A stretch of 64,000 bases of DNA from Desulfovibrio piger. GTDB lineage: Bacteria > Desulfobacterota > Desulfovibrionia > Desulfovibrionales > Desulfovibrionaceae. The notes under the pieces are model-generated. The model had not been told where the DNA came from and searched no databases. It worked only from the letters and a program-made list of their open reading frames with translations. Shown here in pieces: positions 28,078 to 34,979 of this stretch. Every line of letters begins with the position of its first letter. Positions within the stretch are counted from its first letter, which is position 1. The position numbers were made by a program, and so were the translations under genes. The stretch is from NCBI RefSeq assembly GCF_900116045.1, contig NZ_LT630450.1, forward strand, positions 1,307,001 to 1,371,000, read 5' to 3'.

Positions 28078-28153
28078 GGGCCTATAGCTCAGTTGGTAGA
28101 GCCTCCGGCTCATAACCGGCAGGTCCCAGGTTCGAGTCCTGGTGGGCCCACCA
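28078..28153 (+). tRNA. tRNA-Met (anticodon CAU, elongator type)
   Basis: The 76-base cloverleaf has acceptor arm 28078-28084 paired with 28144-28150, a D arm with AGTTGG, anticodon CAT at 28111-28113, T arm GGTTCGAGTCC, and an encoded CCA end. The first pair is G-C, unlike an initiator tRNA, so it is an elongator Met tRNA; a CAU isoleucine tRNA cannot be fully excluded by eye. The outer anticodon-stem pair (27-43) is a T/C mismatch. Confidence 0.93.
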
Positions 28154-28160
28154 ATATTTG

Positions 28161-28194
28161 AAAGGCAGGTTCCCTTCATGGAAACCTGCCTTTT
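28161..28194. terminator. Terminator between tRNA-Met and eutC
   Basis: An 11-bp perfect stem (28161-28171 with 28183-28193) is flanked by A and T residues. It can end the tRNA transcript on the plus strand and the TRAP-eut operon on the minus strand. Confidence 0.82.
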
Positions 28195-28246
28195 CATTTT
28201 GCAAAGGGCATCCCGGCGTCCTGCCGGAACCTCCCTGTCTTCGGGC

Positions 28247-29071
28247 CTATCCCAATGCCCGCATCCCGGCGAACGGCAGATAGCCGGGCGGCACGTCGTC
28301 CTTGAGCGCCACGCCGGACAGGCGGCGGGCAAGGGCGTTCTCCACCAGATAGCAGAGCTTGCGCACGGCCTCCTCCACGGGCAGGCCCGCGGCACGCACG
28401 TTGGAGATGCAGTTGCGGGCCTCGTCGGTCAGGCCGGGCGTGGGCGCGTAGGTCATATAGACGCCCAGCGAGTCGGGCGAGCTGAGGCCGGGGCGTTCGC
28501 CCACCAGCACGACCACCAGCCGTGCGTTGAGCAGGGCCGCCACATCGTCGCCCACAGCCACGCGGCCGAATTTCACCAGAGCCACCGGCGCGGCACTGAG
28601 CCCGGCAGCGGCCGCTTCTTCCAGAAAACGGGAGGCGAAGGGCACGGCGTTCTCGTGCACGGCCCGCGCGGACAGACCGTCACAGATGACCACGCTCACG
28701 TCCGGCGCGCTGCCGGGATGCGCGTCCGTCCAGGCATCCAGCAGCTGCCGCGAGGCCACGGAAAGGCGGCGCCCCTTGTCCGGCCGGGTCAGGTATTCGT
28801 TCCTGTCCGCCACGGCGCTGCCCAGGGACAGGCACTCCAGACCGTGGGCGGCCAGACCGGCGCGCACCCGCTCCTCATCCAGCGGCGTCATGACGGCATC
28901 CCGGGCGCGGGCATGGGCCAGACGGAATTCCAGCCAGCGTTTCACGGGCAGGCTCACCCCGCAATGCCCCAGACCGATGCGCGCATCGGTGAAGCGGCGC
29001 AGCTCTTCCCAGGGATCCGGCGTCACGATGGCGGGCGCGGCGCCCGCGAGCGCATCCTGCCTAGTTGCCAT
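28247..29071 (-). CDS. eutC: Ethanolamine ammonia-lyase small subunit
   Basis: EutC with EutB forms the adenosylcobalamin enzyme that splits ethanolamine into acetaldehyde and ammonia. It has 274 residues. 'FTDARIGLGHCGVSLPVK', 'LEFRLAHARARDAV', 'DRNEYLTRPDKGRRL', 'VVICDGLSARAVHENA' and 'VLVGERPGLSSPDSLGVYMT' (shown by 'GERPGLSSPDSLG') are all family blocks; the B12-contacting part is at the C terminus. Its ATG overlaps the eutB stop by 11 bases, so the two are coupled. It is the last gene of the dctPQM-eutBC operon. Confidence 0.95.
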   Translation of the reverse strand: MATRQDALAGAAPAIVTPDPWEELRRFTDARIGLGHCGVSLPVKRWLEFRLAHARARDAVMTPLDEERVRAGLAAHGLECLSLGSAVADRNEYLTRPDKGRRLSVASRQLLDAWTDAHPGSAPDVSVVICDGLSARAVHENAVPFASRFLEEAAAAGLSAAPVALVKFGRVAVGDDVAALLNARLVVVLVGERPGLSSPDSLGVYMTYAPTPGLTDEARNCISNVRAAGLPVEEAVRKLCYLVENALARRLSGVALKDDVPPGYLPFAGMRALG

Positions 29072-30431
29072 GACGGCCCTCCTCCAGTTCCCGGCCCAGC
29101 GCGGCCATGCCCCGGCGCCCGCCGGGCGGCAGCAGCTCGCCCGCGGCGGACAGGATGCCCGTGCGCTCCAGCCATTCCTCGAATTCCGGTGCGGGCCGCT
29201 TGCCCAGCACCCGGCGCAGCCAGGCCACATCGTGGAAGGACGTGGACTGGTAGCCCAGCATGATGTCGTCGGCGCCGGGGATGCCCATGACGAAATTGCA
29301 GCCTGCCACGCCCAGCAGGGTCAGGAGCATGTCCATGTCGTCCTGGTCGGCCTCGGCGTGGTTGGTGTAGCAGACGTCCTCGCCCATGGGCAGGCCCAGC
29401 AGCTTGCCGCAGCAATGGTCCTCCAGACCGGCGCGGATGATCTGCCTGCCGTTGAACAGGTATTCCGGCCCGATGAAGCCCACCACCGTATTGACCAGCA
29501 GGGGGCGGTAACGCCGGGCCACGGCATAGGCGCGGCATTCCAGGGTCTGCTGGTCCACGCCGAAGTGGGCCCCGGCGGAAAGCGCGCTGCCCTGACCGGT
29601 CTCGAAATACATGACATTGTCTCCCACCGTGCCGCGCTTCAGGGAAAGGGTGGCGTCCCAGGCCTCGTCCAGCAGGGACAGGGAGATGCCGAAACTGGCA
29701 TTGGCCTTTTCCGTGCCGGCGATGGACTGGAAACAGAGGTCCACGGGCACGCCGCGCCGGATCATCTCCAGGGTATTGGTGACGTGGGTCAGCACGCAGC
29801 TCTGGGTGGGGATGCCGTAACGGGCGATGACATCGTCCAGCAGATGGAGCAGGCGCCCGATGGCGGGCAGGCTGTCCGATGCCGGGTTGATGCCGATGAC
29901 CGCGTCGCCGGAACCGTATTGCAGGCCGTCGATGATGGAGGCCAGCACGCCGCGCGCGTCATCGGTGGGATGGTTGGGCTGCAGGCGCGAGGAAAAACGC
30001 CCCGGCAGGCCGATGGTATCGCGGAAGCGCGTCACCACGCCGCACTTGGAGGCCACCAGCACCAGATCCTGGATGCGCATGAGCTTGCTGGCCGCGGCCA
30101 CCATCTCCGGGGTCAGGCCCGGCGCCAGTGCCGTCAGGGCCGCCGTATCCGCGGCAGGGGTCAGCAGCCAGTCACGCAGCTGGCCCACCGTGAAGGAGCT
30201 GACCGGCGCGAAGGCCCGCGCGTCATGGCTGTCCAGGATGAGCCGGGTGATCTCGTCCGTCTCGTACGGCACCACGCATTCCGACAGGAAGCGCTTCAGG
30301 GGCACATCGGCCAGGGCCATCTGGGCCCGGATGCGCTCTTCCTCATTCTCGGCCGCGATGCCGGCCAGCACGTCCCCCGAGCGCAGGGGGGACGCCTTGG
30401 CCAGCAGTTCGCGCAAGGAACGTTCGTTCAC
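29061..30431 (-). CDS. eutB: Ethanolamine ammonia-lyase large subunit
   Basis: The catalytic TIM-barrel subunit has 456 residues. 'GVVTRFRDTIGLPGRFSSRL', 'QPNHPTDDARGVLASI', 'GDAVIGINPASDS', 'LCFQSIAGTEKANASFG' and 'FETGQGSALSAGAHFG' match EutB, including the Glu and Arg/Asn contacts for ethanolamine. The start is GTG with GGAAAG 5 bases upstream. Only 24 bases separate it from dctM. No shell proteins, EutA reactivase, EutE or EutD are in the window, so this is a microcompartment-free arrangement as far as can be seen. Confidence 0.95.
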   Translation of the reverse strand: MNERSLRELLAKASPLRSGDVLAGIAAENEEERIRAQMALADVPLKRFLSECVVPYETDEITRLILDSHDARAFAPVSSFTVGQLRDWLLTPAADTAALTALAPGLTPEMVAAASKLMRIQDLVLVASKCGVVTRFRDTIGLPGRFSSRLQPNHPTDDARGVLASIIDGLQYGSGDAVIGINPASDSLPAIGRLLHLLDDVIARYGIPTQSCVLTHVTNTLEMIRRGVPVDLCFQSIAGTEKANASFGISLSLLDEAWDATLSLKRGTVGDNVMYFETGQGSALSAGAHFGVDQQTLECRAYAVARRYRPLLVNTVVGFIGPEYLFNGRQIIRAGLEDHCCGKLLGLPMGEDVCYTNHAEADQDDMDMLLTLLGVAGCNFVMGIPGADDIMLGYQSTSFHDVAWLRRVLGKRPAPEFEEWLERTGILSAAGELLPPGGRRGMAALGRELEEGRHGN

Positions 30432-30455
30432 AACGTCTTTCCATGGGCTTGAAGG

Positions 30456-31784
30456 TTACAGGAACCTGTCGGGAAGATACATGGCGATCCCGGGGAACAG
30501 CATGACCAGCACCAGCCCGACGAGCATGATGCCCACAAAGGGGATGATGGAGCTGTAGATGTCCGCAAGCGTGATCTCCTTCGGGGCCATGGCCTTCATC
30601 AGGAACAGGTTATAGCCGAACGGCGGCGTCATGTAGGCTATCTGGCAGGTGATGGTGTACAGCACACCGTACCATATCGGGTCAAAGCCCAGGGACTTGA
30701 CCAGCGGGATATAGAGCGGCGCCACGATGACCAGCATGGCCGTATCGTCCAGGAACATCCCCATGAGCAGATACGAGAGCTGCATGACGATGAGCACCCC
30801 CCAGGGACTGAGGCCCCAGTCCTCCAGGAAAAGGCGGCGGATGGCGTGGACAGCCCCCAGACCGTCAAAGACAGAACTGAAGCACAGGGCCGCCACCATG
30901 ATCCACATGAACATGCAGGTCACGCTCAGCGTCTGCAGCAGGGAGACGCGCAGGACCCTGGCCGTCAGCCTGTGCTTGAGGGCAGCGGCTATCATGGCGG
31001 CAAGCGCCCCCACCGCCGAGCTTTCCACCAGGCTGGTCACCCCCAGCAGGAAAAAGCCCGTCACGGAAAAGATGATGGCCAGGGGCAGCAGCCCGGCCAG
31101 CAGCAGACGGAACTTCTCGGCCCGCGGCATGGCCCGCTCTTCTGCCGGCAGGGCCGGCCCCATGGAGGGATTGAGCCGGCAGCGGATGACGATGTAGGCG
31201 ATGATGAGCACCGCGAACAGCAGGGCCGGCCCCACACCGGCCAGCCACAGCTTGTTGACCGGTTGCCGCGCGATCATGCCGTACAGCACCAGCACGACGC
31301 TGGGCGGCATCATGAGCCCCAGCGAGCTGCCGGCCTGGATCACCCCCGAGACCATGCGCTTGTCGTAACCGCGCCGGAGCATCTCGGGCAGGGCGATGGT
31401 GGCGCCGATGGCCATACCGGCCACGCTCAGGCCGTTCATGGCCGAGATGGCCACCATCAGGACCACGGTACCGATGGCCAGCCCGCCGGGCAGGGGCCCC
31501 ATCCAGACATGGAACATCCGGTAAAGGTCGTTGGCGATGCCCGATTCCGACAGGATATAGCCCATAAAGATGAACAGGGGCAGGGTTATCATGGGGAACC
31601 AGTTCATCAGGGACATGCTGGCATTGAAGGCCATCTCCGTGCCGCCCGTCCCCCAAAGGAAGGCCCCCGCCACGGCCCCCACGAAACCGATGGCGCCAAA
31701 GACCCGCTGTCCGGTGAGCATGAGCAGCCCCATGGACGCGAACATGATGAGGGCCACTGTCTCATAGGAAAAGGTGAAGGTCAT
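30456..31784 (-). CDS. dctM: TRAP transporter large membrane subunit DctM
   Basis: This inner-membrane protein of 442 residues has about 12 hydrophobic helices and carries the Na+-coupled transport function. The DctM hallmarks 'LFIFMGYILSESGIA', 'SVAGMAIGATIALPEMLRRGY', 'GSSLGLMMPPSVVLVLYG' and 'GMFLDDTAML' are present. The start overlaps the dctQ stop by 4 bases (ATGA) and has GGAGGTGAG upstream. It is followed 24 bases later by eutB, which suggests that the imported solute feeds EutBC. Confidence 0.95.
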   Translation of the reverse strand: MTFTFSYETVALIMFASMGLLMLTGQRVFGAIGFVGAVAGAFLWGTGGTEMAFNASMSLMNWFPMITLPLFIFMGYILSESGIANDLYRMFHVWMGPLPGGLAIGTVVLMVAISAMNGLSVAGMAIGATIALPEMLRRGYDKRMVSGVIQAGSSLGLMMPPSVVLVLYGMIARQPVNKLWLAGVGPALLFAVLIIAYIVIRCRLNPSMGPALPAEERAMPRAEKFRLLLAGLLPLAIIFSVTGFFLLGVTSLVESSAVGALAAMIAAALKHRLTARVLRVSLLQTLSVTCMFMWIMVAALCFSSVFDGLGAVHAIRRLFLEDWGLSPWGVLIVMQLSYLLMGMFLDDTAMLVIVAPLYIPLVKSLGFDPIWYGVLYTITCQIAYMTPPFGYNLFLMKAMAPKEITLADIYSSIIPFVGIMLVGLVLVMLFPGIAMYLPDRFL

Positions 31785-32398
31785 GCGTGGCTCACCTCCG
31801 TGGAGGTCAGGGCGGGCTGGGGATGCACCGCCGGATCCCGGGTTTCCGTGTCCTTGCCGTCAACCAGCAGCAGCTCGGGGATGTCCAGTCCGATGACGAC
31901 ACCGAAGACCCGGGCGATGTCCTTGAAAAATTCGGAAACGGCCTGCAGGAGCGTCAGCACGATGCCCAGCACCATGAAGCACTTGACCGGAGCCACGGCG
32001 GGCCCCCAGGCCGTATTGTTGTGCTGGTTGAATTCGATGGAATAGACGGTGCTGGAGATCCCGCCATAAAGCAGGAACGCCAGGAAGGTGAGCAGGCAGA
32101 TGACGGTCACGGCATCCATGGCCGCGCGTCCCCTGGCGCCCAGACGGCCGTAAAACAGGTCCATGCGGGCATGGGAATGCATCAGCAGGGCAAAGCCGCC
32201 GCCCAGCAGATAATAGGCCGTCGTGACGAACTGGGCCATCTCCACGCCCCACAGCACGGGCCTGTCGAAAAGCGTGCGGGACAGGGAGGAGAACAGCAGG
32301 ATGGCCATGATGGCGAAGACCAGATACATCACGCAGCGCCCGACCAGACGGTTGAGCGCATCCACATAGCGCACATACAGCTTCATATACGCGAACAT
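31781..32398 (-). CDS. dctQ: TRAP transporter small membrane subunit DctQ
   Basis: The small subunit has 205 residues and four hydrophobic helices, with the DctQ-like 'VLWGVEMAQFVTTAYYLLGGGFALLMHSHARMDLFYG' stretch (shown by 'VLWGVEMAQF' and 'HSHARMDLFYG'). The C-terminal 35 residues are a soluble tail. The chosen ATG (32396-32398) has GAAGGGGGA upstream; a longer frame to 32605 lies inside dctP. It is 61 bases from dctP and overlaps dctM. Confidence 0.92.
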   Translation of the reverse strand: MFAYMKLYVRYVDALNRLVGRCVMYLVFAIMAILLFSSLSRTLFDRPVLWGVEMAQFVTTAYYLLGGGFALLMHSHARMDLFYGRLGARGRAAMDAVTVICLLTFLAFLLYGGISSTVYSIEFNQHNNTAWGPAVAPVKCFMVLGIVLTLLQAVSEFFKDIARVFGVVIGLDIPELLLVDGKDTETRDPAVHPQPALTSTEVSHA

Positions 32399-32459
32399 GA
32401 TTTTCCCCCTTCCCCCTGCCCCGCGGGGCAGGGGGTGCCGGTAAGGATCAGGACAAGGA

Positions 32460-33503
32460 TCAGTAACGGTAAGGACGGCCGGCCTTTTCCATCTCGGCAT
32501 TGTACTGCTTGAGGATCTCCACGACCCTGGCGCAGCGCGGGCTGCGGGCCGCCACCTCGTCCCAGAACTTGTGCGCCTCGGTCTCCACCTGCTTCCACTC
32601 GGCATCCGGGATGGACGTCAGCTGCATCTTGCCGCCGGTGACACGGTAGTGCGCCTCGCCCCACCAGTACCAGTGCTGCCGATAATAATGCGAACTGTCG
32701 CAGGTCAGGCGGAAAAGGACCTTCAGATGCTCGGGGAGCGCGTTCCACTTTTCGCTGTTGGCAAAATAGCTGCCGATCCAGCCGCCATTGATGTTGTTGG
32801 TCAGGTAATACTTGCAGACGTCGGCCCAGCCGGCGGTATAGTCCTCCGTGATCCCTGACCAGCACACGCCGTCCAGCTCACCCGTCTGCAGGGCCACCTG
32901 GATGTCCTCCCACGGCAGGGAGACGGGGATCACACCGAACCTGCTCATGAAGCGGCCCCCGGTGGGGAAGGAGAACACCCGCTTGCCCTTGAGGTCGGCG
33001 AGGGAGCGGACGGGCGTGGTGGTGGCAAAGTTGCAGGGGTCCCAGGAACCGGCCCCCAGCCAGGTGACGCCCTTGATCTCGGCGTAGGCCTCCTGCCAGA
33101 TCTTATTGAGGCCCCAGTGCTCGAACAGGGCCGGAACATCCAGGGAATAGCGCGTGGCGAAGGGGAAGTAGGCGCCGAAGATGGCCACGTCCGCGGGGGA
33201 CGACATGGAATCCTCGTCGCACTGGGCGGCATCGATGGTCCCCCGCTGGACAGCGCGGAACAGCTCGCTGGTGGGCACGAGCTGGTCCGAGGTGTACAGC
33301 TCGATGACCATCTCGCCATTGGCGGCCTTGTTGAAGGCATCGATCTGGGGCTTGATCACATGCTCGGCCAGGGCCGCGCCGGCGTATGTCTGCATGCGCC
33401 AGCGGATGGGCTCCGCAGCGGAGCTCGTCTTCGCCGCTCCCGCTGTCGCCATCGCGGTCGCCGCACAGATGCCAGCCTGTCTCAAGAATTCCCGTCTTCT
33501 CAT
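32460..33503 (-). CDS. dctP: TRAP transporter periplasmic binding protein DctP (Tat signal)
   Basis: The 347-residue protein begins with a twin-arginine signal ('RRREFLRQAG'), so it is exported folded; the mature part starts near 30. It is DctP/YiaO-like: 'GEMVIELYTSDQLVP', 'LKGKRVFSFPTGGRFMSRFG', 'LPWEDIQVALQTGELDGVCW' (shown by 'IQVALQTGELDGV'). The conserved ligand-carboxylate Arg region is in 'LADLKGKRVFSF'. The ligand is probably an organic acid by family knowledge, which sits oddly with ethanolamine as the downstream substrate. It is the first gene of the operon; the ATG has GAGGAG upstream. Confidence 0.93.
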   Translation of the reverse strand: MRRREFLRQAGICAATAMATAGAAKTSSAAEPIRWRMQTYAGAALAEHVIKPQIDAFNKAANGEMVIELYTSDQLVPTSELFRAVQRGTIDAAQCDEDSMSSPADVAIFGAYFPFATRYSLDVPALFEHWGLNKIWQEAYAEIKGVTWLGAGSWDPCNFATTTPVRSLADLKGKRVFSFPTGGRFMSRFGVIPVSLPWEDIQVALQTGELDGVCWSGITEDYTAGWADVCKYYLTNNINGGWIGSYFANSEKWNALPEHLKVLFRLTCDSSHYYRQHWYWWGEAHYRVTGGKMQLTSIPDAEWKQVETEAHKFWDEVAARSPRCARVVEILKQYNAEMEKAGRPYRY

Positions 33504-33596
33504 AATGCTTTCTCCTCACTTCAAGCATCCCGTCCAGGATTCGGGGATGTCTTGCCGGCTATGAAGCAAATATCGTTCCACAGCGGACATGCATCG

Positions 33597-33621
33597 AAAA
33601 CATATTGATAATACATGTTTT
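33597..33621. promoter_or_regulatory. Inverted repeat upstream of the TRAP-eut operon
   Basis: Seven-base arms AAAACAT / ATGTTTT are separated by 11 AT-rich bases, about 95 bases before the dctP start. It is a candidate operator for the operon. Confidence 0.4.
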
Positions 33622-33833
33622 TTTGATACTGATCCCTGAAAGGGAACAGACGGATGGCCGCGCAGCCCCCCTGAAGTTACAAAAATGTGGAAATATGGCG
33701 CCCTGCGCCGCAGCCTTGCGGCACAGGGCCCCCGGACAAGGGGAGACCATCGCTGCGCACCGGCACCGGACAGCCGGCACATCCGGCCCCAAACCTTATG
33801 GCCCATGAAATAAAAATATATTATATCAATATG

Positions 33834-33845
33834 GTATAATTATAC
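33834..33845. repeat. 12-bp perfect palindrome GTATAATTATAC
   Basis: It lies in an AT-rich island of the TRAP-eut upstream region. It contains -10-like hexamers on both strands, so it may be a divergent promoter or an operator. Confidence 0.35.
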
Positions 33846-33942
33846 TTTCCGTTTTTTTCCGCAAAGGCCGCAGGGGCATCGTCTGCCGGGCCCCGCGCAT
33901 GCAGGCACGGCAGGCATGGCCGGAACTACTGCAAAAACGTTG

Positions 33943-33964
33943 TTTCTTTGAGCACTCAAAGAAA
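33943..33964. repeat. 22-bp perfect inverted repeat
   Basis: Ten-base arms with a 2-base centre, extendable to 12 bp with a bulge. There is no T-run directly after it, so a binding site is more likely than a terminator. Confidence 0.45.
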
Positions 33965-34122
33965 ACATGCGGGGGAAATATGATAAAAGAATAAATAATA
34001 CCACTATATTATAAATTTCTACAAAAATGTTGCTTTTTTTGACGCGCCACCATCCGGCCGCAGGACGCTCCTGCGGGAAGGGCGCCGCCATGTATCAAAC
34101 TGTACAGTCCGGGCCCGGGGCA

Positions 34123-34150
34123 TTGCCTTGCGCGGACGATATCCTATACT
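34123..34150 (+). promoter_or_regulatory. Candidate promoter of a small RNA
   Basis: TTGCCT (34123-34128), a 16-base spacer and TATACT (34145-34150, five of six matches to the -10 consensus). A transcript would start near 34157. Confidence 0.4.
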
Positions 34151-34156
34151 TGCGCC

Positions 34157-34268
34157 ATGATTTCCTGACCGGCAGCCTGCTGCCGCGCTTCCTTCCCGCC
34201 CCCGCGCGGACGGGACTGCTCCCCCGCATCCCGTCCCTTCAAGGACCGCCCTTCGCGGCGGTCCTTTT
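34157..34268 (+). ncRNA. Candidate small noncoding RNA
   Basis: Between the promoter-like element at 34123-34150 and a clear terminator hairpin (34243-34250 with 34257-34264, then four T residues) lies a 112-base stretch without coding potential: the first ATG is followed by a stop after two codons. Two further hairpins occur, 34170-34175 with 34180-34185 and 34208-34215 with 34229-34236. The ends are inferred. I compared it by eye with 4.5S RNA and did not find the GGAA-loop signature. Confidence 0.35.
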
Positions 34269-34283
34269 CCATCCCCCGGACAC

Positions 34284-34316
34284 AAAAAGGGCGCTGCATG
34301 CGCAGCGCCCTTTTTT
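34284..34316. terminator. Bidirectional terminator after the PC4-like gene
   Basis: A perfect 9-bp stem (34289-34297 with 34302-34310) has a 4-base loop. Five A residues precede it and six T residues follow, so it works on both strands. It lies 40 bases after the minus-strand gene. Confidence 0.88.
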
Positions 34317-34355
34317 CCTCAAACAGCACCTTGTGGAAGGCACAGACTGTCCCGG

Positions 34356-34655
34356 CTACTTTTCCTGCCCGGCCTCTCCGATCCAGGTCTGCAGGGCATC
34401 CACGATCTTGCGGGCCTGATCGGCACTGGAGATGGTGAACTTGCTCTGCTGCCGGTATTCGCCGCCCACCTTCTTGTAGCGGCGGATCACATATTTGTCG
34501 GGGCCGTAGGACGAGGTCTGCGGCTTCCACTCCTGATAGCGGAAGAGAATCGTGGTCCAGGCGCCCTTGCTCAGGACGATCTTGCCCAGTTCCTTGAGGA
34601 TGACCTGGCCGTTCTCCTCATATTCCACTGTGAGATCATCGATGGATTCGCTCAA
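34356..34655 (-). CDS. PC4/YdbC-like putative ssDNA-binding protein
   Basis: The 99-residue protein has 'GQVILKELGKIVLSKGAWTT' (shown by 'KELGKIVLSKGAWTTILF'), 'GPDKYVIRRYKK' and a C-terminal helix 'ADQARKIVDALQTWI', which fits the four-strand-plus-helix layout of PC4/YdbC single-strand DNA-binding proteins. The start is TTG at 34655 with AAGGGAAGG upstream; there is no ATG in the correct region, and the longer frame has no ribosome site. It is followed by a strong terminator. The family call is from pattern resemblance. Confidence 0.65.
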   Translation of the reverse strand: MSESIDDLTVEYEENGQVILKELGKIVLSKGAWTTILFRYQEWKPQTSSYGPDKYVIRRYKKVGGEYRQQSKFTISSADQARKIVDALQTWIGEAGQEK

Positions 34656-34979
34656 AACTGCCTTCCCTTGCGAACGCGCACCCGGGAGCGTGCGCGGTTG
34701 AAGTAAAGAGTCTGCACGGGCCGCCGGGGCCGTGCCGCCCCTCTCATGGCGCACAATCTACGCATTTCGTGGCCAAACGGCAAGCCTGCCCCGGGCGGGC
34801 ACGTTCCCGGCCCGTCTCGGGAAGCGGTGGCGTCCGGGCCCGGAACGGGGGACGGGGGCCTGCCCCGTGCCCGCATGCCGCGCCGCGGGCAGCGGGAGGG
34901 GCCGCACACGGCCTGCCGCAGGGGGACGACGGCAGGCGGCCGCCAAGCCGGTACGGCACGGCGGCACGGGCCATCCGGC
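34656..34979. other. Intergenic region between the PC4-like gene and the spermidine-synthase-like gene
   Basis: These 324 bases are very GC-rich and lie between two minus-strand genes. They should hold the promoter of the PC4-like gene, but I see no clear -35/-10 pair, no terminator with a T-run and no gene. Confidence 0.4.

Larger units (their letters stand above)
33504..34355. other. 850-bp AT-rich intergenic region with several inverted repeats
   Basis: This is the largest gap in the window. The parts 33590-33660 and 33805-34030 are strikingly AT-rich. Perfect inverted repeats are AAAACAT-N11-ATGTTTT (33597-33621), GTATAATTATAC (33834-33845) and TTTCTTTGAG-CA-CTCAAAGAAA (33943-33964). The right third holds a candidate small RNA (34157-34268). 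I did not see a cobalamin riboswitch on either strand. Open frames here, such as 33840-34091 minus, lack ribosome sites. Confidence 0.55.

Noticed and set aside
33840..34091. 83-codon minus-strand frame in the AT-rich gap
   Set aside because: No ribosome site, mixed composition and no recognisable domain.
34157..34268. 4.5S (SRP) RNA
   Set aside because: The GGAA-capped helix signature and symmetric loop could not be found on either strand; only a generic small-RNA candidate is supported.
33504..34355. Cobalamin riboswitch for the TRAP-eut operon
   Set aside because: No B12-box-like core was seen on either strand.
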